This document shows, piece by piece, positions 1-11,649 of a stretch of DNA of 35,551 nucleotides. The notes under the pieces were generated by a model, which saw only the letters and a list, made by a program, of their open reading frames with translations, was not told the DNA's origin and searched no databases. Source of the DNA: Zancudomyces culisetae (taxonomy: Eukaryota; Kickxellomycota; Harpellomycetes; Harpellales; Legeriomycetaceae); NCBI GenBank assembly GCA_001969505.1, contig LSSK01000244.1, forward strand, positions 4,717 through 40,267. Reading direction: 5' to 3'. Numbering within the stretch: the stretch's first letter is position 1; every line of letters begins with the position of its first letter. Made by a program: the position numbers and the translations under genes.

Positions 1-124
1 CCCCCCCCCCCCTCCCTTCTCCTCCCCACTCATTCCATTACTGAAAAATAGTATTATACATCCACGATACACCACACAGATCAAATGATGAATCATTCTA
101 ATCACTGAAAAAAATAAAACTTAC

Positions 125-2911
125 CTTTAGTTGCAGAGAGTTGACGGCTCAAATAATCAACTTCAGCTCGTAAAGAAGACTGTATATTCGGTATATGATT
201 AGTGTGGGTATATACATCGCAACAAAAAGCAGAATAATAAGTTGGCAAAAAAAAACGTACATTTTCCATCTGAGAAAGCTCAGCCGCAGGTGATTGGTTT
301 CTAAGGGCTTGGTTTTCTGAATTTCTCAATTTGACAATGAGCTTAAGTTGCTAAATGTTAAATTCAGTTGTTTTTAAAAAAGTTGTAAAAATGCAATAAG
401 GCACAAAGAATTATACTCCGTGGTTAGGGAAACAACAAGGTAAGAATACTTACTTGGATTTGTTGGTACTGCTTTCTAGATTTTAAATGCAGTTGTAACA
501 AAGATTGAGATAGCATGCTTTTTTGTCTAGATTCTAAATCATATGATGGAGTAAGCCACAGTGTATTAAATGGACATCAATGGTTATTATGTATGCAAAA
601 TAGTAATAAAGCCTATATTTTTATACCTTCATCAAGTCTTCTAATAGCCAGATATGCCAACCAGTCGGAAGAAGTGATTTGATCGTTCTGAGCATTGTTA
701 TATCCGCCAACTATCGTAGTGCAAGATCGATTAACTAATATTTATCAAATCGAAGTAGTTAAAAAGCAAGCATCAGTACCTGTATGAACCCCTTGAGAGC
801 CGGACGAATTAGACCTAGAGATCACATCACGTAGTAACGACACTTCAGATCTTAGACGTGCAATTTCTTTCTGGAATTGAACCACGTCTCCTTTTGTATC
901 TTGGTTTACAACAACCTAACAAAGTAAAAGAAAAAAATACAGCTCAAGTCAATGTCCCAACACTACACCAAACTCACATGTTTAAACGTACCCTGTTTTT
1001 TATCAGTTTTGCCCTTTGAGCAAATCGTAGTGTACTAATAGTTTCGTAATCACTAGAGATCGAAGGGGAAACATTAGCCACAATAGCTGTTACCGAATTT
1101 CCACCAAGAGAATCCTATAATAACAATAATCATAATGAGCAATCATGCAATCAGGCGCATAAAAAACTTAAAGCAAGTCAGTATCATGTTTTTATCATTA
1201 AAGATATTTCGCAAATAATATAATTCCTCCCATGGATAAAAAGCTACATACCTTTAGCAAAAATGTCAGCCGCGAATCTCTGTAATTAACATGCCGTTGA
1301 CGGCCAGTAATGGCAGACTCTGCTAGTGCATTTATCACGGTTCCCAATGCTGATAGACTTTTATTAATACTCGCAGCCTCCTTTAGCCTTGTTCCGACTG
1401 CTCCAGTGAATTTTTGTCTTTCCGAACCAGCCAAATCCACTAGGTTGAATTTTGACTCTCGCATTTCTCTTAAACCGCCATCCAGCATAGTCTAAAGTGT
1501 GTATTTGTTAAGCCCCCGACTTTTTTTTTAATAAAATTCATTGAAAAAGGATAAATACGCAACAGTTACCATCGATTGAACCACCAATGTGAACAGTGAG
1601 TGGGATCTACTGCTTTCCCTATTCATTGCTAATGATAATATTCGAAAAGCGTTTAGTAACACCAGATATTGTAATTCTAGAGATATGCATCATTGGTCTA
1701 ATCGAGAAATATATATTTTTTACTTACAAGTTTCTCCGACCCTTCTGTTATTTGCCCCCTTTATCAAAATCTACATTGTGATATGTATTATATTTTTATG
1801 AGCTCCCTTTCTTTTGTTTTTTTTTATAAAAAAAAGTTTGTAGCGGCATTTGAATATAGTAATATACATGTATGACAAACATTTATATAATCACAAATTA
1901 TAGCTTAAATGGGAGCAACTAATCTTACAGCAAAAGCCTCATCTGCATTAAACACTGTCTCCTCAATTACACCATCTACAAATACCCCTTTCTTGATATC
2001 TTCTCTTAGCATACACATTTTTGTATTTATATCCAATAGATCATATATATTCTCATTGTATATTTCAATATATGATACGCGGCATAGATATTCTACCCGA
2101 TTAAGCGAATGTTCCCTCTTTTCCCTGATCTTTTCAAACACTATAAACATATTTAGTTGACATTGAAAGGGAATTTTATTTTGATTATTATATAGACAAT
2201 ACATTTTCAATGTGTAGTGATAAAATAGATGTATAGAAATTACAGTATTCAAAGCATCTTGGAATTAATCCTCGCTCCTCAACATTTGACAAAAGTGTAC
2301 TTTGTGAACCCCCCTGCATAGTATACGTTTTACCGCTGCCGGTTTGCCCATATGCAAATATTGTACTATTATATCCCTCAACTACCTTTTCAACAGCTCT
2401 TTTTCCGATGGCACTATAATATAGGTACAGCAAATAGCGTTCGAGGTCAATAATAAAATTAACCCTATATAAAAAGCATTATTGTATCTGCAAACATGGT
2501 ACTCGGTTGTAATACTTACTTGAATACTTCAACCTAATTAGACAGCAATATAAAATATTAATTATAAATTAAAAGCATTTTTCTCTAGTCTGACTCGCGT
2601 AGGCTTTAGCGTATGAAATTAAAAAACATATATAAAAATAATAAACCGAAGAAAGCATTTGGTATGTACTTGAATAGACAATTTTCTTCTGATAGTACAA
2701 TGTATATATACGATGTGTGTATAGTTTGCGTACTTGCCTGTTTCGTGTCTTTATTCCCAACAAAGTCAAAAGAAAATATTTCATTAGATTGGCTAGGGAT
2801 CGAAACGTTGTTTTTGCCTAGTATTTGCACTGTTTCGACGTTTTGGTTTTCAATGAAACCAGGACTGTTCATAAACGGACGTATACGCAAGAATACATGA
2901 ATCGGCTCCAT
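125..2911 (-). CDS. Kinesin-12 (KIF15-like) motor protein, 13 exons seen, 3' end beyond the window
   Basis: Plus-end microtubule motor; family members act on spindle microtubules. By reading splice sites and phase I get exons at 2738-2911, 2520-2533, 2244-2413, 1929-2140, 1728-1770, 1570-1628, 1252-1491, 992-1114, 780-915, 627-710, 454-533, 261-350 and 125-179, giving about 493 codons with an open frame throughout. The motor domain is complete: IRPF near the start, P-loop GQTGSGKT (residues 85-92), IEIYNE, switch [10 protein letters not shown] (206-214), switch [10 protein letters not shown] (241-248), and [12 protein letters not shown] before the neck. The [13 protein letters not shown] and NQDTKGDV segments match KIF15/kinesin-12 more closely than kinesin-1 or -5. 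Residues after about 346 look like coiled coil. The first intron is GC-AG (CAG|GCAAGT) and exon 2 is only 14 nt. Exon 13 ends in a GTAAGT donor at 124, so the gene continues left of position 1. The family call is strong; exact edges of the tail exons are less certain. Confidence 0.88.
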
Positions 2912-3570
2912 CTTGTCGTACTTTGATTTTATTTATGTTGTTTCAAGTAATTTATAGTCGTTTCTTTATTCAAGCCGATAGAGCAGAATTGTTACCTATT
3001 GAATTATTGTTACAATATTAGGAGTTGGAAGATAGTTTGGTGACAATAATCTCCACTGAAGTGTTTTTGTTTTCTGCTGCGTTTCCACTAGTGATGATAT
3101 TATTGTGAATAATCATAGTTAAAGTGGAAATAGTGGAGCTGTCCCAAATGTATGACTACGAGTTGGTGATTAAGCCTGTATGTTCGTTTATTTTGTTCCT
3201 GCAAAATTACAAATCAAGCTTTTTCCACTTAGACCTTTCCGAAAAACGAATTGGCCACAGATGGGAATGCGAGGGAGGGGGTGGTGAATTATCAAAACCC
3301 AACTTTAAAATAGGAGGAATCTAGCCAATAGCTGACACAGAAATATCAAGCATAGCTGAATCGCTGACAGTAAAATAGTGGTAAAATATTTTACTAACAG
3401 ATTTGAAAAACGCGAAATAAAGAACGACATCAACAAAGATTAACTATTACTGATTTGGCGATTTATTCCATAACTGTACGAAATACAGTTTCAATAATTA
3501 CAAATCCACATTCAAACATAACATTATAGATACAACAGAAATATAATATTAAAATCAACAAGAAGAGAAA
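2912..3570. promoter_or_regulatory. Divergent promoter region between kinesin-12 and PRP16
   Basis: 659 bp between two divergently transcribed genes, with no convincing gene inside. It contains a perfect 14-bp palindrome GTAAAATATTTTAC (3380-3393) and, 16 bp further on, ACGCGAAA (3409-3416), whose complement TTTCGCGT resembles E2F/MBF cell-cycle sites. A 66-codon open frame at 3124-3324 has no recognisable content. The promoter role is inferred from gene orientation only. Confidence 0.5.
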
Positions 3571-6500
3571 ATGAAAAATCAAAATGAAGCAGAGCTGCAA
3601 AAATTAAAACAAGAATTGACCACAGAAATATCAAAAGAGTTGAAATGGGCGAGCGGGGGGGAGGTACTTTCGCGAAAAATAGTGGAATTTGCACAAAATT
3701 CCAATTACCAGGATTTCTTACTCAAAAGTAACGCGGTTGGTAGATTTAGCAGTGCTGAATTTCTGAAAAGAATTTACGAAAAGGCAAATAAGGCCAGCTC
3801 ATTAGAAAAAGAAATCAGGATAAAATCGGAGCTAGGATCTCAGGCTAGATTAAAAATTCAACCAAGTTTTTCTGATTCGATGTCTAAATCTAGCGACGAT
3901 TGGGATACAGGTGAAAGGACAGGGCATAATGGGGGGGAAAAGGTAGAGAAGAGTAAAGAAAGTATAAATATCTCTACAAATACCTTTGGGTATAACGATT
4001 CAAATGAAGAGTCTAAAGGGGGTTTGATAATAATGAAAAAGAGGAATGATTCTGAGAAAGATGGGGAAAAAAGAGAAATAGAAATAGAAAAGAAAAAGAA
4101 AAGGGGCTCATTGTTGGGATTGGATGCATTAGCAAGGGCTAAGCGTGAGGAGGCAAAAAACCTTGAAGGTCCAGCGCGCGAAAAAGAAAAAGAAACAAAT
4201 GCACCTGAACCGGAATTTAAAAAGCCAAGCCTAAAATATGTAGGTAGAAAAAGAAATACTCGTGAAAGGGAGTATCTGATAGGAGGGGAAAGAGATAATA
4301 ACGAAGACGAGGGAGAGGGGGTGCGATTAGTACGTAGAAGAGGAGATAAGAGGGATGACCAAGGTGGGAGACATGAGGAAAATAGCAAAAGAGTGTACAC
4401 TACAAATGAAGCCACAAATGCGCGGGGAGACATGTATGACTATGATGATAGAGACAGGAGTAGTGATAAAAACAGAGAGAGAGATAGGAGTAAAAACAGA
4501 GATATGGACAGGAGTGGATTTAGGGACAGATATGCTGACAGATATGGAAAATACGATGACTATGAAAGCAGGTCAAGGAGCAGACGTAGAGATAATACTA
4601 GAGATGAAGTTAGGGACAGGACTCGTGACAGGTATGTCAGTAGAGAAAGAAGCAGAGATTATTCGAAAAGTAGATATAGACACGGAAACAGAGACGGTTC
4701 GGGTAAGTATTAAAAAGAATATTTGAAAACGCATTTATGAAATATCTACTAAGCTAACACGTAAAAATATTGAATTGTAGAGCTAAGAAGGGGGAGAGGA
4801 TACTCAACGAGTAGAACACGGGTTGAGGATGATGATGAAGACGATGATGAGTATAGAAAAAGAATGACAGCAGGTGAGAAACGCAGAGAATTGCAAGAGC
4901 AAGTCAAAGTAGACAGGGAGTGGTATAATATAGATGAGGAAGGAGGAGGAGGAGGAGGGCAAGAGGATGTAAGAGCACTGTTTGCGGAATATGAAGAAAG
5001 AGACAATCAACGTGAAGAATATCTAAAAAGTAAGGGGGGGGAGACACCAGGTGCAAAGCGGGGACCAAAGATGAATGCTCGGCAGATGCAGTACAACCAG
5101 GACACAGATAGATGGGAACGGAGCCGAATGTTACAATCAGGAATAGCCGTGACTAAAGGTGGGTATGAGATTGATGAAGATGATGATTCGTCGGAGGGAC
5201 GGGTGCATGTAGTGGTACATGACACCAAACCCAAGTTTTTACATGGGCAGAGTGAGATATCGGCTCAAAGTGGTGCGGGTATGATTACAGTCAGAGACCC
5301 TACAAGTGATATGGCGGTGTTTTGTAGAAAGGGTAGCCGACTAGTCGCAGAAAAAAGGGCGCAGAGGGAGAGAGAAAAGGCAACAGCGGCAGCAGCAAAT
5401 ATGGCAGGAACCACGCTTGGAAATGTAATGGGAGTGGTAGATAAACTTGAGGAGGAAGAGGTAAAAGTAGAGAATGCAGAAGCTAAGAAAATAAAGGAAA
5501 AGGCCAGAGAAAAGGAGAAAAAGAGAGGGAGAGAAAGGGAAAGAGAAAGAGAAAGAGAGAGAGAAAGAGAAAGAGAAAGAGAAAGAGACAAGGATGATGG
5601 TGAAGCTTTTGATCGCGAGGTAATTAGAAAGAAACGAGAATCATTACCAGCATTCGGATGTAAAGATGAACTTATGGAACTAATCCGAGAAAATCAAGTA
5701 GTGATAGTGGTGGGAGAGACAGGGTCAGGAAAAACGACACAACTGACACAGTTTTTATATGAAGAAGGGTACGGAAACAACGGAATGATTGTGTGTACAC
5801 AACCACGACGAGTGGCAGCAATGTCAGTAGCCAAAAGAGTCAGTGAGGAGATGGGAGTGCAGCTGGGTAAAGAGGTTGGCTATGTAATACGTTTTGAAGA
5901 CTGTACGAGCAAAGAAACGATAATTAAATATATGACTGATGGTATACTTCTTCGGGAGACGCTTACTGATGTTGATTTGGACAAATATAGCTGTATAATT
6001 ATGGACGAAGCACACGAACGGTCCCTTAATACCGATGTGCTTTTGGGATTGTTGCGAAGAGTGGTTGTTCGGCGAAGAGATTTGAAGCTGATTGTGACAT
6101 CGGCTACGATGAATAGCGCTAAATTTTCAATGTTTTTTTCGAGTGCAGCAGTATATACAATTCCGGGAAGGACATTTCCTGTAGAAGTGCTGTTTAGCAA
6201 GACTCCATGCGAAGACTATGTTGACGCAGCAGTAAAACAAACCATAGCAATACATCTTTCACAACCTACAGGGGATATATTAGTGTTTATGACAGGCCAA
6301 GAAGACATTGAAGCATGTTGTACGGAGATTATGGATAGACTAGAACAGGTGGAAGGAGCAGCCGAGCTGGTAGTTCTTCCAATTTATTCTCAGCTACCTG
6401 CAGACGTTCAAAACAGGATCTTTGAAAAGACAGATTCAAAATCGGCTCGTAAGGTTGTGGTAGCCACAAACATTGCAGAAACATCGTTAACAATAGAAGG

Positions 6501-7587
6501 AATCTGCTATGTGGTCGATTCGGGCTACTATAAAGTTAAAGTATACAACCAACGTATTGGAATGGATACTTTACAAGCCACACCTATTTCACAAGCAAAT
6601 GCAAACCAGCGTAGCGGACGAGCTGGCCGAACAAGACCTGGTGTAGCGTATCGGCTGTATACTGAACAAGCTTTCCGAAATGAGATGTTCCAAAGCCCAA
6701 TTCCTGAAATCCAACGCACAAACCTGTCCAATGTAGTTTTGATGCTAAAATCAATTGGGATAAACGATCTGCTGCACTTTGATTTTATTGATCCACCACC
6801 CCAGGCCAGCATTCTCAACAGTATGTACCAACTGTGGATCCTCGACGCACTAGATGGTGACCACGGAAACATAACTGAACTTGGCCGCAAAATGGCAGAG
6901 TTGCCGTTAGAACCAAGCTTGGCAAAACTGCTAATCAACAGCACATTGGAAGAGTACAACTGTGTAGAGGAGATGCTAACCATTGTATCGATGCTTTCTG
7001 TTCCTACTGTATTTTATCGCCCAAAGGAACGTATTGAACAAAGTGACTTGATGCGCGAAAAATTTTCAGTGCCCGAAAGCGATCATCTTACGTTACTCAA
7101 CGTCTACAACCTGTGGATTAGCAATAGAAAGAGAGAAAGTTGGTGTAATAAACACTTTATCCAGTACAAATCTATGCGGAAAGCCCAGGAAGTTAGGACC
7201 CAGCTAGCAGAACTTCTTACCTCTAAAGCATACTATTCAAAACCATCAACCATGATCGCATCTGAATCCGGAGGCTCAGCTCATAAACAAACCACCTTCG
7301 CTCACTCTGCGGGTAACTGGGATGTCGTGCGGAAATGCATTTGCTCTGCGTACTACCATAACTCGGCCTTCGCAAAGTCTATTGGAAACTATAGCAACCT
7401 AAGAACTGGTCTACCATGTTTCCTTCACCCCACATCCGCCCTTTATGGTATGGGCTATACTCCTGAATATATAGTTTACCACGAGCTCTTATACATTTCG
7501 AAGGAATATATGATGTGTGTTACTGCTGTGGATCCTCATTGGTTGGCCGAGCTGGGGCACAAGTTCTTTTCCATTAAACAAAAGTAA
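3571..7587 (+). CDS. PRP16: Pre-mRNA-splicing DEAH-box ATPase Prp16 (DHX38), two exons
   Basis: Prp16 remodels the spliceosome after the first transesterification step. Exon 1 is 3571-4702 and exon 2 is 4781-7587, joined in phase 1 to give about 1312 residues. The N-terminal third is rich in RD/RS repeats, as in metazoan DHX38, and includes a long Arg-Glu alternation (about 5525-5590). The Prp16-specific N-terminal block follows ([33 protein letters not shown]). Helicase motifs: GETGSGKT (~690-697), DEAH (786-789), SAT (818-820), [12 protein letters not shown], and QRSGRAGR (987-994). The C-terminal half has [26 protein letters not shown] and [16 protein letters not shown], which separate Prp16 from Prp2, Prp22 and Prp43. 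The ATG is preceded by a purine-rich leader. The gene diverges from the kinesin. It contains an intron itself, so its expression depends on splicing. Confidence 0.95.
4703..4780 (+). other. Intron of PRP16 (78 nt)
   Basis: Donor G|GTAAGT at 4703, branch-like TACTAAG and GCTAAC around 4747-4758, acceptor TTGTAG ending at 4780. Removing it joins the 3571 frame (phase 1) to the helicase frame, creates a Glu codon across the junction, and bypasses the in-frame TAA that ends the first open frame at 4713. Confidence 0.9.
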
Positions 7588-7944
7588 TATAGGGTAGGAA
7601 AAGCAAGATGTGTGACATTACCCTCATCATATTACTCTGCATATTCTCCTCTCCTTTTTCAGTGATACTCCTTCCTCTTTCCATTTATTAGTGTATTTTT
7701 TTTTTCGTTTTGTTGGTAGAGAATTTTGTGTTTGAGGCATTACAAGCCAAATAATTTACATAGAATGTGATTTGCGGGTGAAGAAAAATTAGGACATTTC
7801 TCAAGTAATTTCTACTCCTATTTGTCTTGACGGTACTACGTACATTTATGGTGTTAGCCCAAAGTAGGGTATTAAAATAAAAGTTTGAGATACAATACTT
7901 GGTAGATTGGTAATTAAATATCAAACCTCCCACTAACAACGATA
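7588..7944. promoter_or_regulatory. Tandem intergenic region, PRP16 3' flank and VPS3-like 5' flank
   Basis: 357 bp. The first ~110 bp is pyrimidine-rich (runs of TCTCCTCTCC and CTTCCTCTTTCC), typical of 3' flanks here. The rest is AT-rich and leads to the ATG at 7945. No distinct element is recognised apart from GTACTACGTAC near 7832. Confidence 0.35.
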
Positions 7945-10900
7945 ATGGATCACGACAAGTATGATGGCTTGATATATACTCTACAATCCTTCTTAGAACA
8001 ACTGGATTTTCAACCAAAAACAGATAAATGCATTACAGATGAGCAAGCGAAAACAACAAAAGATAAACCATCTTTAAAAGATATCTCAATAAATCAATCT
8101 AGCAGTAGTAATGAGAATATAGAGGGGGAGACGCCGAAAACCGATGCAAAAGCGGAAATAACTGAGCAGCCAAAGAGTGTTAGCCATACGGGTGAACAAA
8201 AACATGATGGTCAAAAGGATCAACCTGAAAATAAAACAAATATAAATGCCAATATCGAGAGTAAAAGTCTTCCAAATCTGGATACTGAGCAAGCGAAAGT
8301 AATAGACAAATGGGGAAAAAAAGAAAAGACACGTGGAAAGGGAGCGCGACGAGAAAAGCGTAAAAACATCGTTTGCAGCTCAACTCGGACAGAATCTATA
8401 AAAATAGAGTGTTTAGAGTGCGACGGAAACGCTATATTTGTTGGAACCAACGAGGGGCAGCTATTCAAATTCAATGTAGGAGAAGTGTTTTATGGGGTGG
8501 TGAAACCTAGTAGTGTTACACTAGTTAATCGGGTGGATTTGGGGTGTGGGAAGAAAAAGGTGGAGCAAATCAAGCTGATTACTGAGTACAAAAAGTTGAT
8601 ATGTTTGATAGATTTCAGGATAATATGGTATGAGTACGAAAGTATGACACGAATACACGAAAATATGGTGGATTTAATGAACGGAATAAGCTGTTTTTCA
8701 ATAGATCAGATAACAAAATATACAAGGCCAAAAAAAAAACATGATATGGGAATCACCATGTGTGTAGCTAAACGGAAAGCCCTGGAGGTATACAGAATAA
8801 AAGAAAGTGTAACAAAGGAAAAGGAGCTCAGGCTGAAATACGGTGCGGTGGCAATTTGTCACAGCGGCAACTATGCATGCATGGCTGACATTAAGGGATA
8901 CAAGATAATTGAACTGGAAAAAAATGGCAAAGAGCTGGATATGTTTCCAATACCCGAGGCATACAAAGACGAAAGGACGGGTAAAATTGTAAGACCACCA
9001 AGACCCAAAGTAGAGGTTGTGGGACCAGAAGAGTTCATGTTTGTTACAATTACACTAATACAAAACCAAGGAAAGGAAGGTGAAAAAGAAGATGAAAGAG
9101 GGCAAGGGCAGGATCAAGGTCAACCGAGTTTGGGTGTGATAGTGACACCATCAGGCGAAGCCCAGCGAACAACCCTTCAGTTTTTGGAGACTCCGAAATC
9201 GGTCATGTACGAGAAACCATATATTGCGGTGCTTTATTCTTCGGGTAAAATAGAAATTCATAACACATTCACATTTGAAAACACGCTTGAACAAACAATT
9301 GAGTTACCAGAAAAGACGAAAAAACTTAGAAAAATGGTTTGGCTGACTTCACCACGTGTTCTAACAAGTACGACACGCTTTGGTTCGAAAAAGGACGATG
9401 TACTGCTCAAAATGCTTGGCTTGGAGGAAGAATCGCGGCTACCTTGCATGGCACTAGTCTACAATAATGAGTCAGTAGACCTTATCCTGAAAAAACCCTC
9501 AATAGCCAAAATATATGATATTCTCGCACAAGAGGATATAGAGATTGCGATTAAAAAGGTAGAAGACATGCTGGATAAAAAAGCGTACGATGAACCTGAG
9601 TATGGTACATTTGTTGAAACACATCTTCGCCAAATTTATAAATATGCAGGTTTGGTATGCATGAAAAAGCTATTATATGAAGAGGCGCTGACAAACTTTA
9701 GAAAGGGGGGAGTAGATCCGATCTTGTTAATTAAATTGTTTGCTGAAGTAAGGAATGGCATGGATCTTGAGAAAGGGATTGAGAGTGTTGCTAGAGAGTT
9801 TACGGAGATGGACGAAGGAAAGTACAACAAATTGCTGCAAGAGATGAAGAACGGCTCATACTTGATTCCAAAGGTTAACGTGAGGAAAGAAACGATCAGC
9901 AATGAAACAAATGAGCAGGGATTTATAAGCTTGCTAAGCAGATACTTAAAATTTTGTCGAAGGACTATCATCAAAAATAGCCATGAGGTTGAAAAGCTGG
10001 AAATTGTGGACAATGTATTATCGATACTTTATATTGACCAAAAAGAAGTAGACAAATTAAAAGGGTTGATTACGGAGTTTAGTCACATTAATAGTGAATT
10101 TGTGGCGCAGTACCTATACAAGACACACAGAATGTATTTTTTGGCTAGCTGGGTATATAAAGAATTCGGTGAGCCTGAAGAAGTCTTGAAAATATGGAAC
10201 CAGCTTCTTATTGGTGAACTCAATGACGAGGAATTTAAACTCACGCATAAAGAATATCTCGAATATTTAAAGTCAGTATCAAACGAGCTTTTGATGGTTG
10301 ATTGTTTGTATAAGTTGCTGACCGATAAGACACTAGAACTAGCTGTTCAGATTTTTGAGTTACTTTCATCCGACACAATCTCTTCTTTAGACATTAATCA
10401 CATTCTGCAGAAAATCGAATCGCTCACGAATGCTAGCACCAATGACAACAGTGCTACCAATTCTTACTTGACGAGCTTTTTAGAAAGGTGGTTGTCGAGT
10501 ACCAAGAACCGAAACTCAGATATTTACAAACACTACACAAAACTGCTGATGGTTTATATCGATGAGGTATATTTTTGGTTTTATAGTACCACTGAGCAAA
10601 TTAGTGACAATCGAGAATACGATTATGATGGCGATAATTCTAATAGGCTAGTTGGAAATTCGAGGCTAATAAAGCTAGAAAACGAATTTTTGTCACATAA
10701 ATCAACAAATGCATTAGTTCCGCTTAGACTTTTCCTGCACAAAAGCTTAAAGGCACAGGAGGCAAATAGGACAGATGAAGACTTTTACTATAGCTTAAAA
10801 CTTGTTAACAAGCTACTTGACTCGTCATTATCATTTTTGAGATCAATACAAACTGACAATAAAAACCATGAAGATAGTGCTGGCGATGAGGACTCGATCG

Positions 10901-11649
10901 TGCAATCGGTAGTTGATTATATCTACAGTAGATTTGGTCAAGGTTCGGAAAAATCATTGGTTGTAGGTTTGGAACTTGTAATCTTGTATTTAAAACGCGG
11001 CGATGTAGACAAGGCACTGCGATTATTGGTTCATGATATTTGCGACTATGGCGAGGCGGAGTGCCTTCTATCACTAAATACAGAATCGAACCATAATTTA
11101 TTGACTTTGGGCTTACCAATAACCCTGAAAATACTAATTCCGCAACACACTTTATCCTCCTTGATGTTATTAACTGATTCAGCCAATGAGAAAAAGCTCT
11201 TGACCTTGATAACACTCTACTCTACCCACCCTACCGACCTTGACACCTGCTATACTCTCATTGCGCGCTTACTTAACCGTTTTTGCGACTGTATTAGCCT
11301 TTCCTCTGTTGTACAACACCTACCAAACGATTTTCTACTTTCTTCTCTCTATTTGCCCTATTTTTTAAACTCTTTTGAGTCACAAACCTCGAAGTTGGCC
11401 GTTACAGATATCCAGTTATCGCTAATACATTGCATGGACACGGAAAAAACGCACATTGCAGAGCAATCTCCGAGCGAGTATGGAAGTAAGTGTGGAAACA
11501 GCCTCAATAGACAAAACTTTGTGGTTTTGGAAAAGTCTACTAGATGTACTATTTGTAAGCTACCAATGATTGATGCTAACATCAGTAATGAGGATGGATT
11601 TGCTTACAACCCGTTGACTAGTACAGTTTATCATATGCATTGTATTTAG
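7945..11649 (+). CDS. VPS3: Vps3/TGFBRAP1-like CORVET tethering subunit (Vps39/TRAP1 family)
   Basis: CORVET tethers Rab5-positive endosomes; the related Vps39/Vam6 serves HOPS at the vacuole. The single-exon product is 1234 residues, somewhat longer than yeast Vps3 or Vam6 (about 1000). Residues 1-140 are charged, low-complexity and probably disordered. A CNH-type beta-propeller begins near 143 with IKIECLECDGNAIFVGTNEG, closely resembling the start of TGFBRAP1. A helical-repeat region follows (YAGLVCMKKLLYEEAL, then GDVDKALRLLVHDI and LLNRFCDCIS near the end), also in TGFBRAP1 order. The C-terminus has CTIC (C1201, C1204) and a final HMHC, the truncated zinc-binding module of this family. 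Vps3 is preferred over Vps39 on these resemblances. There are no introns. Codon use becomes pyrimidine-rich near the 3' end (11200-11360). Confidence 0.78.
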   Translation: MDHDKYDGLIYTLQSFLEQLDFQPKTDKCITDEQAKTTKDKPSLKDISINQSSSSNENIEGETPKTDAKAEITEQPKSVSHTGEQKHDGQKDQPENKTNINANIESKSLPNLDTEQAKVIDKWGKKEKTRGKGARREKRKNIVCSSTRTESIKIECLECDGNAIFVGTNEGQLFKFNVGEVFYGVVKPSSVTLVNRVDLGCGKKKVEQIKLITEYKKLICLIDFRIIWYEYESMTRIHENMVDLMNGISCFSIDQITKYTRPKKKHDMGITMCVAKRKALEVYRIKESVTKEKELRLKYGAVAICHSGNYACMADIKGYKIIELEKNGKELDMFPIPEAYKDERTGKIVRPPRPKVEVVGPEEFMFVTITLIQNQGKEGEKEDERGQGQDQGQPSLGVIVTPSGEAQRTTLQFLETPKSVMYEKPYIAVLYSSGKIEIHNTFTFENTLEQTIELPEKTKKLRKMVWLTSPRVLTSTTRFGSKKDDVLLKMLGLEEESRLPCMALVYNNESVDLILKKPSIAKIYDILAQEDIEIAIKKVEDMLDKKAYDEPEYGTFVETHLRQIYKYAGLVCMKKLLYEEALTNFRKGGVDPILLIKLFAEVRNGMDLEKGIESVAREFTEMDEGKYNKLLQEMKNGSYLIPKVNVRKETISNETNEQGFISLLSRYLKFCRRTIIKNSHEVEKLEIVDNVLSILYIDQKEVDKLKGLITEFSHINSEFVAQYLYKTHRMYFLASWVYKEFGEPEEVLKIWNQLLIGELNDEEFKLTHKEYLEYLKSVSNELLMVDCLYKLLTDKTLELAVQIFELLSSDTISSLDINHILQKIESLTNASTNDNSATNSYLTSFLERWLSSTKNRNSDIYKHYTKLLMVYIDEVYFWFYSTTEQISDNREYDYDGDNSNRLVGNSRLIKLENEFLSHKSTNALVPLRLFLHKSLKAQEANRTDEDFYYSLKLVNKLLDSSLSFLRSIQTDNKNHEDSAGDEDSIVQSVVDYIYSRFGQGSEKSLVVGLELVILYLKRGDVDKALRLLVHDICDYGEAECLLSLNTESNHNLLTLGLPITLKILIPQHTLSSLMLLTDSANEKKLLTLITLYSTHPTDLDTCYTLIARLLNRFCDCISLSSVVQHLPNDFLLSSLYLPYFLNSFESQTSKLAVTDIQLSLIHCMDTEKTHIAEQSPSEYGSKCGNSLNRQNFVVLEKSTRCTICKLPMIDANISNEDGFAYNPLTSTVYHMHCI

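Noticed and set aside
1570-1770. Apparent frameshift before MNRESSRSH suggesting a kinesin pseudogene
   Set aside because: A TACTAAAC branch site and a TAG acceptor explain it: two short exons join to give [18 protein letters not shown].
3090-3190. Possible box C/D snoRNA starting at GTGATGA
   Set aside because: No box D CTGA at a suitable distance and no terminal stem.
3858-4433. 191-codon minus-strand frame
   Set aside because: Shadow of the charged N-terminal region of PRP16; Ser/Leu/Phe-rich complement of Glu/Lys/Arg codons.
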